Assembly (NCBI RefSeq): GCF_021462225.1
Contig: NC_061801.1
Coordinates: 9,420,125 to 9,484,124 of the forward strand
DNA from: Girardinichthys multiradiatus
Lineage: Eukaryota; Chordata; Actinopteri; Cyprinodontiformes; Goodeidae
Direction: 5' to 3'
DNA length: 64,000 nucleotides
Of the stretch, positions 12,051 through 51,820 are shown in pieces. Under the pieces are notes generated by a model, which was not told the DNA's origin, did not search any database, and was given only the letters and a program-made list of their open reading frames with translations. The position numbers were made by a program, and so were the translations under genes. The stretch's first letter is position 1. Every line of letters begins with the position of its first letter.

Positions 12051-14400
12051 AATCTCAAAATCCAATATAGCTGCTATGTGTTTAAAAATTAGGGTTGTCT
12101 GAAGTATCAAGAGTCTATTTGCACTATTTGTCTATTTGATTTACATTGTGTCAGTAAACATATTTTTCTTTTTTGTTGGAATACATGAAATAGGAAGAAA
12201 TACACCCTTAGCGTTTATTTTCAGCAGATGCTATTAGCTTGTCACCAAGCACAGTGAGAAGCAACTTAAAACTAGAACATGATGAAGTTAGGCTTGACAT
12301 CTTTCCCAAATTGACCTTCCAGCTGCAGAGGTACCCATGATGTGTCTTGTCTTGGTTGCCCTTTTGGCTGCCCTCTTTAGTGCAAACTTGACCTTCTCAT
12401 AATATTATCTACTGCAGTTCTCTTTGAGAAGGATTGCATTCGAAGAAAAGATAATTTTTGCTTTAACAAATCATTATTTTTGGTTTTGACTTATTAGCTC
12501 TACATGGAAGATAATTTACCCTGGAAACACCAGAACTTCTTTTGAGTACCACCCCTGTGAAGTATTATAGAGCAGCCCACATAGCCAGCCAGATAGTTTC
12601 TAGTTCAGGAAAGGGCGTCTTTGTTTCAGAATGTCTGTGTCAAAGTGTAATTTGGCAGATCAGGCCAAGTCATGTGTTGGTTCAAAGCTAAAAGGATTAA
12701 CTAACATTAAATGATTCATTTTGTTAAACAATCCATTGTACTTTGATTAGGACATAGGAGAGATTAATAGCTTCCAAAATGAAATCAGACAAGTTATCAC
12801 ACTTATCCACTTGAAAACAGCTCTTCATCTTTAAAACAAAAGGAAAAATCAGATCCTCAATAGGGTTCGGTGTATGCTTTCTTGGTAATATAATTACTTC
12901 ATATTAGGGTCTGGTGCAGCCTTTTTTTTTCAAGAGAAACTAAGTCAGACATTTCCTGATATTTATGACCACTAATTAATACCTACTGAGCTAAAACACA
13001 GTAGCTGTGTCTACTACATCCTTCCTTTCTTTAGATTAATGGTTGCAAATTATTCACCTCCTTAACAAACCTTCAGTAGAGAAAAGAGATATTTTACCCA
13101 AACCCAGAATCTAAAAAGAAGCAATAAAAATGTATGAAGAAAACTGCTTCTCTTGATTGCATCGCACCTTCCTGGAGTATTTTCTTGCCACCTAGTGTAA
13201 CCGTATAATGTAATTCCCCTGTGAAATTTAAGATAAAGAAAAATAATTGTCAGAATGAATATATTAAAGTTAATTTATATGCCTTTGTTGACAGCAGAAT
13301 TTCACCTTGGGGCATCTGTTACCTTTAAATTACATTAAAGTGTAAGGGGCAGTTAATTAATGTGCTTTCATTAGGTTCAGTCTGTTATCTCAATGTTAGG
13401 GAGCTAATGTTTCGCCAGGTAATTAACTGTTAGGGGGATTTACCTCCTGAGTGCACAGCAGGTTGTGATGGCACCAGGCCTCAGTGTATCTGCACAAGTT
13501 AAATTCTTCTTGTAATTTATTAGTCTGGTTCATTAACAGTAAGTGGTAAAGTCAAAGCTTTAGCTCTGTTCTGTGAAGAACTCCCCTGTCTGACTGGTCT
13601 GTGAACTGAACTGAGAGAGAGATGCTGAATCCCACGTGGAGCTGCTGCCACAATGTAATTTAGGATAAGAGCATAATGTGACTCAAAGGATTGCACTGGA
13701 GCATTTCCATCACAAAGGAGGAAAAAGCCAAATTAAAGGTCCAACGTGAAGGATGCAGAGAGGTCCACTAGAACAAATTAGAAAAGCACCAAAACATTGA
13801 CCAAAGTAAGACGATTTTCAGCATGATGATCAGAAAGTCATAAATCAGATCTTTTTCCTATCAGTAAATGCATGATACTTGAGGGCTGCCATGTCAACAA
13901 CACTCTTTGCTAGGAATGCTGATATTAAGTGAAAAATACAGGTTTCAGTACATTTACTTACATTACAGATATAGTTACACTACTATTATCTTTCAAACGG
14001 CGTAGCTTGTAAGTGTAACCAGTATCATTGTTAAAGTAACCTACCCAACATTGATGACGACCAAGTTCATTCTCTGAATGCAACATAACATCCTGACATC
14101 CTCTGTTCTCTCAGACGCATCTCGCCTCTGTTTGGACTGTCTTCTGCAGCTCGTTGAGCAGGGATGAAACAAGGCTCTGATGTCAGCCTGTCACACGTGG
14201 GGTCAAAGACAGAAAGGTGCCAGGAGGAAGATAAAAGACAGAACTCATACGGCCTCTGAGCCTGTCAAAATCTGGCACTTTGTGTGGAGATGAGTACATT
14301 AGCTGAGACATGAAAGAAAGACGAGGCCAGAGGCATTGCAGATATGTCCTACACCTGGAAAAGGTTTGAAATATTCACCTTTTGAAATTTGTAATACAAC
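12050..14400. other. Downstream non-coding DNA; candidate conserved block at 13290-13640
   Basis: No gene or clear transposon is seen. The part from 13290 to 13640 is low in repeats and contains several homeodomain-like TAATTA/TTAATTAA words (GCAGTTAATTAATGTG, CAGGTAATTAACTG). Regulatory function is only a guess. Confidence 0.25.
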
Positions 14401-14406
14401 AGTGAT

Positions 14407-14450
14407 ATGGATGGATGGATGGATGGATGGATGGATGGATGGATGGATGG

Positions 14451-14482
<32 letters not shown>

Positions 14483-14660
14483 TGGACGGACGGACGGACG
14501 GACGGACGGACGGACGGACGGACGGACGGACGGACGGACGAACGGACAGACGGATGGATGGATGGATGGATGGATGGATGGATGGATGGATGGTGGACGG
14601 ACGGACGGACGAACGGACGGACGAACGGACGGATGGATGGATGGATGGATGGATAGATGG
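14407..14660 (+). repeat. (GGAT)n/(GGAC)n tetranucleotide satellite
   Basis: About 254 bp of tetranucleotide repeat in alternating blocks: GGAT, then GGAC, then GGAT, then GGAC with some GAAC variants, then GGAT. Frames stay open on both strands because a 4-nt unit without a stop reads the same in every frame; these are not genes. Confidence 0.97.
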
Positions 14661-15150
14661 TGTCCTAATGGACTCGATCACAAGTGGACACCAGACAAAC
14701 TGGTAGTAACCCCATCAGGATGCGGGTCATTACACTTGTACGTGCATAGGTCCTGGGACACCTTGCAGAAGCATCTACGGTTCCTCTTCCTCATAGTCTC
14801 AAGTGTGTTGCAGCCCAACGGGTTTTCCTTCAGGATTGCCCTGAATTTAGCTCCATCCATCTTCCCATCAACTCTGATCAGTCTCCGTCATGTTCTTGCT
14901 GAAAAAATGCATACCAGAGCACCTTCTCTCACATGTTTGCTGTGCCACCTGCATGGCTTGTGGCAGAGTGCAAACTGGACTTCTTGTGGCTTTCTCTTTT
15001 CAGCCGTTCCATAAAGACTGGATTTGTAGAGTCTCCCACTCTAAAATCTACCACCTTAGATATTGATCCCTGGAGGTCCTCCAGAGTTACCATGAACTTC
15101 TCAGCTGCTTCTCTGATTAATGCTCTCCTAGGCCAGCTGGTCAGTTGATG
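14661..15150 (-). pseudogene. Tc1-like transposon remnant
   Basis: AGGATTGCCCTGAATTTAGC and TCCATCCATCTTCCCATCAA resemble the antisense transposase region of common fish Tc1-like elements. No intact frame remains. It begins just after the satellite. Confidence 0.5.
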
Positions 15151-16405
15151 AGCACAGCCATGTCTTGGTAGACCTGCTGTTGTCTCATAAAACAGATCAT
15201 GTTTGATGTTAGATGTTCAAAGCTTGGGGATATTGTTTTGCCAGAGAACACCCTGTACCACCGTTTCTCTGAGCTCCAGTAGGGAGCGCTGTGACAGGTT
15301 AAGAGGGTCATTGATTGGGGTTTCAAATAAAGACTTTGGATGGATGCCACAAACAGGTTTCCTCTTAGTGACCCTATTTTCTTTACAGATAGTGGGTGTT
15401 TAAATACAGGCTGGATGTGTGATATAGCTTTTAAAGAAAAAGAAGTTCATATTTCAGTTTTCGTATGTATACATGCATCAAATGCAGCCTGATGGAATTT
15501 GAAAGAAACCCCAGAAATGTTTAAATCAGGAAATATATCCACCAACAGCCCTGTGTTGTCATACTTCAGCCTTTTCCAGATTCCGACATTGGATATGGAG
15601 TTCCTATCAAATAGGCAGGCAGCGGCATCTCTAATGTGGCAACAACAAAGGGAATAACAGGGCAGTCCTCACAGGATACGTGTGAGTAAGTTTGATAAGG
15701 TTTATCTGTGGGGCCTTGTACACACATGGGATTTCAGCTGGTCACATGATGTCTTCTGGCTGCAACCGAAAGCCTTTCCTTGTGCTGAGTGGTCCGTCTG
15801 GGGCTGTGTTTGGGGGCAGCTGACAGACAGACACTTCAGAGTTGCTGAAGGAGTCTGAAAACAATCGCATCTTCCGTAATTCTCTCAGTAATGCACACTC
15901 AAATGGAGCTCAGTGACCTCATACATATGAAGACTGAGACACTTTGATCTCTTTTGTGGAAGAGGTTATAGTCCTTTATGTATAACTTAAACAGAGTTAG
16001 TTTATCCTACTCAAATCTCTATTTACTCTGAGTTTACGCATTATTGCATGGTCGTTTGTGTTATATCTAGCAGAATTTCCTGTCCATTCGGACCTCTGCC
16101 TGCTTGTGAAACCCGACAGGTAGGAAAAAAAGCAAAGGCTAAAATAATCTGTGCAGGAAGGAAAAGGAAGTTTGGGATTAATAATGACTTCCTTCCTGAG
16201 GGCATTCTATGAGTGAATTGCTCACATCAAGATAATTTTGTTCAGTTTATTTACACTGTTTTGCAATTATCTAAATGACTACATGGATGTTATTTTTAAT
16301 TATGTAATCAGACTTGCAGATAACTTCATAAGAATCTAGTAAAGGAGGGAAAAAAAAGGAAATTTATTCTGATTGTTCAGGAAACTAGTCATGTGCACAA
16401 GTATA
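15150..16405. other. Non-coding stretch, nothing recognised
   Basis: There is no supported gene, repeat unit or motif here. Confidence 0.4.
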
Positions 16406-18015
16406 CAGGTCCTTCTCAAAATATTAGCATATTGTGATTAAGTTCATTATTTTCCATAATGTCATGATGAAAATTTAACATTCATATATTTTAGATTCAT
16501 TGCACACTAACTGAAATATTTCAGGTCTTTTATTGTCTTAATACGGATGATTTTGGCATACAGCTCATGAAAACCCAAAATTCCTATCTCACTAAATTAG
16601 CATATTATTAAAAGGGTCTCTAAACGAGCTATGAACCTAATCATCTGAATCAACGAGTTAACTCTAAACACCTGCAAAAGATTCCTGAGGCCTTTAAAAC
16701 TCCCAGCCTGGTTCATCACTCAAAACCCCAATCATGGGTAAGACTGCCAACCTGACTGCTGTCCAGAAGGCCACTATTGACACCCTCAAGCAAGAGGGTA
16801 AGACACAGAAAGAAATTTCTGAACGAATAGGCTGTTCCCAGAGTGCTGTATCAAGGCACCTCAGTGGGAAGTCTGTGGGAAGGAAAAAGTGTGGCAGAAA
16901 ACGCTGCACAACGAGAAGAGGTGACCGGACCCTGAGGAAGATTGTGGAGAAGGGCCGATTCCAGACCTTGGGGGACCTGCGGAAGCAGTGGACTGAGTCT
17001 GGAGTAGAAACATCCAGAGCCACCGTGCACAGGTGTGTGCAGGAAATGGGCTACAGGTGCTGCATTCCCCAGGTCAAGCCACTTTTGAACCAGAAACAGC
17101 GGCAGAAGCGCCTGACCTGGGCTACAGAGAAGCAGCACTGGACTGTTGCTCAGTGGTCCAAAGTACTTTTTTCGGATGAAAGCAAATTCTGCATGTCATT
17201 CGGAAATCAAGGTGCCAGAGTCTGGAGGAAGACTGGGGAGAAGGAAATGCCAAAATGCCAGAAGTCCAGTGTCAAGTACCCACAGTCAGTGATGGTCTGG
17301 GGTGCCGTGTCAGCTGCTGGTGTTGGTCCACTGTGTTTTATCAAGGGCAGGGTCAATGCAGCTAGCTATCAGGAGATTTTGGAGCACTTCATGCTTCCAT
17401 CTGCTGAAAAGCTTTATGGTGATGAAGATTTAATTTTTCAGCACGACCTGGCACCTACTCACAGTGCCAAAACCACTGGTAAATGGTTTACTGACCATGG
17501 TATCACTGTGCTCAATTGGCCTGCCAACTCTCCTGACCTGAACCCCATAGAGAATCTGTGGGATATTGTGAAGAGAACGTTGAGAGACTCAAGACCCAAC
17601 ACTCTGGATGAGCTAAAGGCCGCTATCGAAGCATCCTGGGCCTCCATAAGATCTCAGCAGTGCCACACGCTGATTGCCTTCATGCCACGCCGCATTGAAG
17701 CAGTCATTTCTGCCAAAGGATTCCCGACCAAGTATTGAGTGCATAACTGTACATGATTATTTGAAGGTTGACGTTTTTTGTATTAAAAACACTTTTCTTT
17801 TATTGGTCGGATGAAATATGCTAATTTTGTGAGATAGGAATTTTGGGTTTTCATGAGCTGTATGCCAAAATCATCCGTATTAAGACAATAAAAGACCTGA
17901 AATATTTCAGTTAGTGTGCAATGAATCTAAAATATATGAATGTTAAATTTTCATCATGACATTATGGAAAATAATGAACTTTATCACAATATGCTAATAT
18001 TTTGAGAAGGACCTG
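16406..18015 (+). mobile_element. Young, structurally complete Tc1-like transposon
   Basis: The element is 1610 bp between TA duplications at 16404-16405 and 18016-18017, and its ends are CAGGTCCTTCTC and GAGAAGGACCTG. The terminal inverted repeats span 16406-16606 and 17815-18015 (201 bp each) and differ at about two positions by eye. It carries a single uninterrupted transposase frame. It is inserted at the left end of an older Tc1-like element. A second copy lies at 41594-43208. Confidence 0.95.
16734..17738 (+). CDS. Tc1/mariner transposase, intact, DD34E
   Basis: The frame of 334 codons has the usual length for Tc1 transposases. The N-terminal half has two helix-turn-helix DNA-binding regions (TVQKATIDTL-like start with ERIGCSQSAVSRHL, then TRRGDRTLRKIVEKG) and a basic GRKKCGRKR stretch between. 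The catalytic triad is complete: D in LFSDESKF, D in FQHDLAPTH, and E in SPDLNPIENLWD, with 34 residues between the second D and E. The enzyme would cut at the inverted repeats and insert at TA. The start is the first ATG, 128 bp inside the left repeat end, and there is no intron. Nothing in the sequence shows it is defective; activity is untested. Confidence 0.95.
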   Translation: MGKTANLTAVQKATIDTLKQEGKTQKEISERIGCSQSAVSRHLSGKSVGRKKCGRKRCTTRRGDRTLRKIVEKGRFQTLGDLRKQWTESGVETSRATVHRCVQEMGYRCCIPQVKPLLNQKQRQKRLTWATEKQHWTVAQWSKVLFSDESKFCMSFGNQGARVWRKTGEKEMPKCQKSSVKYPQSVMVWGAVSAAGVGPLCFIKGRVNAASYQEILEHFMLPSAEKLYGDEDLIFQHDLAPTHSAKTTGKWFTDHGITVLNWPANSPDLNPIENLWDIVKRTLRDSRPNTLDELKAAIEASWASIRSQQCHTLIAFMPRRIEAVISAKGFPTKY

Positions 18016-18790
18016 TATACATCCCTTACAAATGTTCAGATTTTGTCCTGTTATGACCACAAACTTCAGTGTATTTTATTGTGATTTTATGTGACAGACC
18101 AGCACAAAGTAGCGACTAATTGTGAGATGAAAAGAGGTGTTTTTTTCAAAAGTTTGACAAGTAAATATGTATACAACCACCTTTTGTCTGATACCCTGAA
18201 ATAAAACTAGTGTAACCAACAACTTTCAGGAGTCACTTAATTAGGAAATAGAGTCCACCTGAGTGTAATTTAATTTTAGCATTGTTAGAGAACATTAGAG
18301 AACAAGGACCATTGTGAAGACCAAGGAACACAGCAGACAAGTCAGGGAGAAAGTTGGGGAGAAATTTAAAGCAGGGTTGTTTGACACTGTAAAAGTCATG
18401 GTGTTTCCCTAAACTGCCAGACAAGTAAGGAAAGCTTTAATCAGAGAAACAGCCAAGAGACCCACAACTTTGGAGGACCTGCAGAGATCCACAGCTCAGG
18501 TAAGGGAATCTGTTACACTTTACCTATTATTTTTGCAAACCCCAAATCTGTCCTTTATGGCAAGGTAAAAGCCATAAAAAGGACATAAAAAGTTTAAAGT
18601 TTGCTGCAAGTCATTTGGGGGACACAGCAACATGTTGAAGAGGGTGCTCTAGTCATTTAAGACTAAACTTAATTTTGTGTGTAAAGGAAAACACCTCAGA
18701 TCACCCTGAACACTAGCTGCACTAGCTGAAACACCGATGGCTTCATCATGCTGTTGTGATGCTTTGTCTTAAGCAGGGACAGGGACGTTC
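18016..18790 (+). pseudogene. Old Tc1-like element, left part
   Basis: GTTCAGATTTTGTCCTGTTA and ATTTTATGTGACAGACCAGC followed by AGACCCACAACTTTGGAGGA are typical of a fish Tc1-like element with long terminal repeats. The right end appears at 20310-20420, so the middle is displaced by another repeat. No long frame remains. Confidence 0.5.
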
Positions 18791-19060
18791 ATAGGCCCAT
18801 ATTCAAAAGGATCTTAAGACTTAAGCAAAGAAGACGGTGGAAAGGACAGATATTCTCTGTACATTGAATAACAGGGATACACCTCCCAAACAGTCAAAAG
18901 AAATATACACATAAACTTCTATAACAATCAGAAGATTAACCTTATCACACTAGGGGAAATCAAATTGTTTCAGGAGCAGGACAGATTAAAGGTGAACCTC
19001 TAGTAAGGTAATATTAGGAAGGATAAATAAATAATAGAACCAATAATAAAATGCCATGAA

Positions 19061-19163
19061 TAAAAAGTGAACAAAGTTACAAACAATATAGTACAGAATT
19101 ATTTAAATATTTATAGACTGTATAATTCTGTACTATATTTTTTGTAATTCTGTTCACTTTTTA
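19061..19163. repeat. Local inverted duplication, 41-bp arms
   Basis: Arms 19061-19101 and 19123-19163 match in inverted orientation at about 38 of 41 positions around a 21-bp loop. The loop ends in TTATAGACTGT, repeated right after the second arm. The related copy near 32430-32500 has only one arm. Confidence 0.75.
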
Positions 19164-19182
19164 TTAAATATTTATAGACTGT

Positions 19183-19524
19183 GGGCTGCACTGTTGCCTT
19201 GCAGCAAGAAGGTCCTGGGTTCGATTCCCGGCCAGGAGTCTTTCTGCATGGAGTTTGCATGTTCTCCCCGTACATGTGTGGGTTCTCACCGGGTACTCCG
19301 GCTTCCTCCCACAGTCCAAAGACATGCCTGTTAGTTTAATTGGTCACTCTAAATTGCCCTTAGGTGTATGAATGAGTGTGTGTATGGTTGTATGTGTGTT
19401 GCTCTGTGATGGACTGGCGACATGTCCAGGGTGTACCCTGCCTCTCGCCCATAGACTGCTGGAGATAGGCACCAGCTCCCCCATAACCCATTATGGAATA
19501 AGCGGTAGAAAATGACTGACTGAC
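19183..19524 (+). mobile_element. Full-length tRNA-derived SINE
   Basis: The 342-bp element starts GGGCTGCACTGTTGCCTTGC with a box B GGTTCGATTCC, followed by a conserved central body (GGTACTCCGGCTTCCTCCCA, CACTCTAAATTGCCC), a 3' body CTCGCCCATAGACTGCTGG and a GACTGACTGAC tail. It is flanked by a perfect 12-bp duplication TTTATAGACTGT at 19171-19182 and 19525-19536. It is the reference copy for other SINE pieces in this window. Confidence 0.88.
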
Positions 19525-20309
19525 TTTATAGACTGTAAAATGCTGTTAAAAATAAAATTGGAAACATTTGGAAAAACCCCCAAAAATATATAAGCATATA
19601 TAAAAACTCAAGACAAGATACTGTACAATAATGTAAGCACTATATAATCAGAAGGAAGATGTAAATGAGGTGAAGAAGTATTTGCTGTATTGTACGTGAT
19701 GATATCAGCAACCTAACCCTAAATGATCATCTACATTCTCTCCACAGATGAGGTGTGCTGCTACCTCCTCTTAAGCTTCTGATTGCAGCAGGTACCAGAG
19801 CTGCTCATATTCCAGGTTGGTGCTGAAAGCAGAGGGAACGATGCATTGATCTGCTCAACACTCCTCTCTTCTCCTCCACCAACAGGCTCTGCTCCTCTGT
19901 TCAGTTCGGTTTTCTGCAACTTTTTTTCTCCGATTTGTTTTGGTCATTTTACCAAACTAAACCTCATTATACAAGAAGGAGATCACAGTAGAATGCTAAA
20001 TTGTAATATTAATATGAAATTAATATGAAATAGATGCAGTATGAAAATGACCAGCAAGGCAAATAAACATAAGCAAATCAAAATAACGACGAGCATGTAA
20101 ATAAGCTACGTTCAAACATATTGATGCTGTGTAACAATTAATTTAATCTTGCAGAGTTTTATCATCATGATTTCTGAATCTAGTCTAAATTCTATCATTG
20201 GTTATTTCTCTCCATTGATTACTAGGAAAGCATTTTTTTAAGTTAGGAGCTCTCTGAGAGGACTGAGAATCTTTGTGGATATGGGCCCTAACCTTTTAAT
20301 TGATAAAAC

Positions 20310-20420
20310 ATTTTTAAAATCATGCGTCATTTCCCAATTATGCACTACCAAAGTGCACAACAATTAGTGGTTTGATATGACACAATGTGGGGGTTATGAA
20401 TACTTTGCAAGTGACGCTTC
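20310..20420 (+). pseudogene. Old Tc1-like element, right end
   Basis: TTTGATATGACACAATGTGG and GGTTATGAATACTTTGCAAG resemble the 3' terminal region of fish Tc1-like transposons, and probably complete the element that starts at 18016. Confidence 0.4.
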
Positions 20421-20899
20421 TTAAACTGCCTTAATTCAGTTTTCTATTCCAAGAAATCCCACCATGAATGTAGCAGAAAATAATAAAAACCACAACGATC
20501 CTCTCAAAAAACTAATTTAATCCAAACAAAATGTTGATTCATTAACAAGTTTATAAAACAGTGATTTAGTTACATAAATAAATTGATCAGTGTATCAAAT
20601 CTTCATATTCATGAGAATGTTGACATGGTCGTACAATCATTTACTTGACATAATAAATAAAAAGGAGCAATATTCGTTTCTAAACGAAGGTGCTACAAAC
20701 AGACGACACCAGAAAGAGGATGAGATTAGCTTTTTAAAGCACACAGCACCGAGCCAGTCCAGCTACAAATCAAAGAGGGCTGTAACACAAGTTCGTTGGC
20801 GGAGGAAAACAGTTTGGTACTTCCAACTCCCATTTGGGTCATTTAAAGCATTAAGACAAGGTAAGATAGAAGGCTGTTCATGTGAGCAAATATTAGAAA

Positions 20900-21250
20900 G
20901 AAACAAAAGCAGATCAAGTTAAAGAGGCAGAGAAATGAAAGTCAACGAACGTGGAACAGTCGAGAACCACCGCAGAGAGCAACTTTCTGTCCTGCACAAA
21001 GTCGAGATAAGAGAAGAGGATGTGTGGACATTATGAATGCTCCGAGGAGCGCAGTGGAGAGCGGTGGCGGCGGTTGCTGCTGCTGCTGCTCTGCCTCCAC
21101 AGGCCTCTCTTTGTCCAACTTCAAAAATCCTCAATGCACCTCTGTTTTCAGTAGAACCCTTCCCATGTTTCTGCAGCTCAGTCCGTGTCTGCAGGGCGCC
21201 ATCCTGACGCAATGCAAGGCCAACATCTTGAAGTCCTGCTGATATGTTTC
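20900..21250. other. GC-richer segment with short GCT/GGC triplet run
   Basis: The GC content is higher than in the surroundings, with a GGCGGC then GCTGCT run at about 21063-21090. Small open frames on both strands reflect the triplet repeat. It could be the distal 3' UTR of zswim5 or a conserved non-coding element. I find no domain. Confidence 0.25.
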
Positions 21251-21599
21251 TCTTTTTGTTTCACAAACCCAAAGTACTGCAGCTTCAAGTATTGTGCCTT
21301 ACATAGAATATTCTGTCATAAATTAGTTAACATACATGTTATCCAATAATCAGACATATGCTTTCATATATACAAGACACATAAAATGCTTTTGTTTTTT
21401 TTCTGTCTGCTTTTGGAAAGAAATCCCTGAGAAGGTAGTTTGACAGTTTCCACATGAGCGAGTATTGACGCTTCTCCGCTTCTCTGTCAGCATTATGTGA
21501 CCGATGTGTTCACAACAAGAGCAGTCTGAATGTGGGAGACATCGTGAAGCTTGAGAAAAGGCCGCAAAATACACTCTGATTCTGCATTTACTCATTTCC

Positions 21600-23230
21600 T
21601 CTTGGGCGGATGAACTCGGAGGGTGCAGGGCGGGGGTTAAAGGAGTAAAGCTGGATTTATTGATTTTAAACAAGAGGTACTTTTCATTTCAGATAGAGTT
21701 GTTCCATTTGGTTTAAAGCAGTTTGTCCTCTCTTTGAGGCTGTGGGCGTTAGATGAGGGAAGTTGGAGGAGTACAAGGCGGGCTTTTCAGCGGCTGGACG
21801 ACAACACTCTCACTATCATACAAATAAAGGGAAAGAATGGAACATCTAGGTACAAACACTTCTTCTAAAACTTCAGGTTTTTACACTTTAAGACCGAGGA
21901 TCAGATGCAGAAACATTGTGTGTACTAAAACCATCACTACATCATTTCATACATGTTTAAGAAGAAAGAAAACCTCCCCCCCCCGACATGTTTGCAATGT
22001 CACCAACATCAAATCAGAGTCCAGTTAATCATCGTTTCATTTCAGGTAAAATTCTGAAGCTGGTTTATTCACAGATTTTGATTTGGATGCTTTTAAATCT
22101 TTTAAATATATTTGGGAGTTCTAGATATATGTTGGAGAAAATAAAAGTCACATTCGTCAATTTTTAATCCAGGAGGTGCCAACCCCACCGAGCAAAACTC
22201 AGTGTTACATATTTAAAAATGTTCATTCAGGCTGCAAGAAAGCAAGACTTTTAGCAGATAACAGGAAGGCTGAACCTGGTAGAATAAGTTGCTCTGTTGT
22301 GTGGGCTTTCAGCTTCCATCATTGATCATACTGGATTAGGAAATGTTATTCGGAAATCTGGGAACTAATGTAGCAATATACATTCTCTCGGGAATACATA
22401 TGGATGCTGCTGTTTACAATCAGCAACGCTAACTACGCCGATCACAAACATAAGACGATAAAGACAAAAAAGCAGCTCCAGGATCAGATCCTGGTAGGTG
22501 TGCTTGGCTTTACTGCACTGTCTTCACCAGTGCAAAGCCTTACTGGGGCTAACCATCTTGTGACTGTCGCAACCGTGAGCAGGCTACAGCAGGAGTGATA
22601 GGAAGTTTCATGGAGTGTCTATTTCTATGTGTGGCAGCAAAATGAAGCTCATCCCAGTGAGGTCAAAATTCTGACAAACAGTAGTAGGGAAACTTCATGA
22701 TCTTATATGCAAAAGTTTCCCTACAATGCTACTGATATCACCCACCGTCCACTGAAATAACAAACTATGAACAATTTAAGAGTTGAAGCGTCACCTAATC
22801 TCATGATTTTTTTTCCTCAATAACAGGTAAATCTTCCATGAAGTTTCTTTTTTAATTAGTTTAACACTTCCAGAAGATGCTATAAAGTAAAGCTATATTA
22901 GGAGATTGGGATGTAATTTATGAATGTGTCACTCCTCTAGGAGGTGGAAGGTCATTTTTTACTCTTTGTTAACACAGTTTCATGCATCTGCCCCCTGGTA
23001 TTGGTTTATGGTTGTTTTTGATTCAGGGTTTCTGCTTCACCTTCATCACTTTTGGCTGTTCCAATGCTAGAATGTCTCTGCCCATGCTTAGTACATTTTT
23101 ACAACGCAGTGTTGCTTTTTAGGCCTCAGGACCTTGTTCCTTATGTTAGAGCCATCAGTCTGGAATCACAATGGTAAGATTCCCATGAATGTTCTTCTCC
23201 CAGTTAGAAAACAAGTTGAAATTCCGTCAT
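21600..23230 (-). other. zswim5: Probable zswim5 3' UTR
   Basis: This stretch follows the stop codon on the minus strand and has no transposon that I recognise. Candidate polyadenylation signals on the minus strand are ATTAAA at 22856-22851 and AATAAA at 22069-22064; the 3' end could also lie further left. The boundary is inferred only. Confidence 0.35.
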
Positions 23231-50982
<27,752 letters not shown>

Positions 50983-51354
50983 TCAGTTGGTGACCAGAAC
51001 TGGCTTAACTTAACAGGTCCTAACTGGTGATCAGCCAGTCCAAAACTCAAAATGATCTTTTTACATAAGTGCTACCAGGTTGGGCTGACAACAACACTCT
51101 TTGGTGTAGACACCATTACTGGGTGAAGAAGACTCAAAGCTAGCTGTTTTCAGTATCTTTAAAAGGTCTTTAAAAATAAAGTCAGAGGACGCACAAAAGG
51201 TAAAATCTCAGATAAGAATATTATTTTAAAAGAAAACTACATCTTCTAGAGAGCCATGTTGGCTGGTCATTCAGCTGGTATTGTACTTTTGGTACTTTAT
51301 ACCCAAGTTTTTCGTCCACAAAAAGGAACACAGGATGATAACTCGAACAAATAA

Positions 51355-51582
51355 TCCAGGAGGAGTGACTGCTACAAGTCTCTGACTGGATGCAATCTGC
51401 TGGGTTTCCTTAGATAGAAAAACTTTTTATCCAATTTGAATAAATACTTGAATCTGACTGCACTGTTCAATGGTTAGGATTACTTGGAATGTATGTACCT
51501 GACTTTGTGAAGTGCCTTGAGACAACATGTGTTGTGAATTGGCGCTATATAAATAAAACTAAATTGAATTGAATTAATAAAC
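51355..51582 (+). repeat. Interspersed repeat with TTGAA-type tail, copy 2
   Basis: The 3' part of the repeat at 9945-10412: ATGCAATCTGCTGGGTTTCC, GTGAAGTGCCTTGAGACAAC, GGCGCTATATAAATAAAAC and the tail AATTGAATTGAATT. Confidence 0.6.
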
Positions 51583-51820
51583 ATGTTAAAGATTGCTCAA
51601 TCAGCTCAGCAGTCATTTTGTTTTTACATAGTAAAACCCTTTATTACAACTGCTGCTTGCGCACACACTGTGTGACATCACCTCTACTTGTAATATAAAT
51701 ATTTCTTGACTGCTCGCAACAGGAAGGCTTGAAAAGAATATTTTAAATGATGCTTATTATAGTTTGCAAACCAGAAATGGCAATAATCTGTATCGGCCGA
51801 TGAAAGCTTCACAAAACATA

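Larger units (their letters stand above)
18791..20291 (+). mobile_element. Candidate DNA transposon with imperfect terminal inverted repeats
   Basis: The left end AGGCCCATATTCAAAAGGAT is an imperfect inverted match to the right end ATCTTTGTGGATATGGGCCC. The interior has no transposase frame. A related copy in the opposite orientation is at 31915-32845. The copy has been enlarged by a full-length SINE (19183-19524). I cannot assign the superfamily or a target duplication. Confidence 0.4.

Noticed and set aside
14336..15014. Several open frames, both strands, encoding [11 protein letters not shown] or IHPS/VRPS repeats
   Set aside because: A 4-nt satellite without stops is open in every frame; there is no independent coding evidence.
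16694..17138. Minus-strand frames of up to 109 codons in the young transposon
   Set aside because: They are antisense to the intact transposase.
19183..19260. tRNA-like head with box B, possible tRNA gene
   Set aside because: It is the head of a SINE with a body, a tail and a target duplication; there is no complete cloverleaf.
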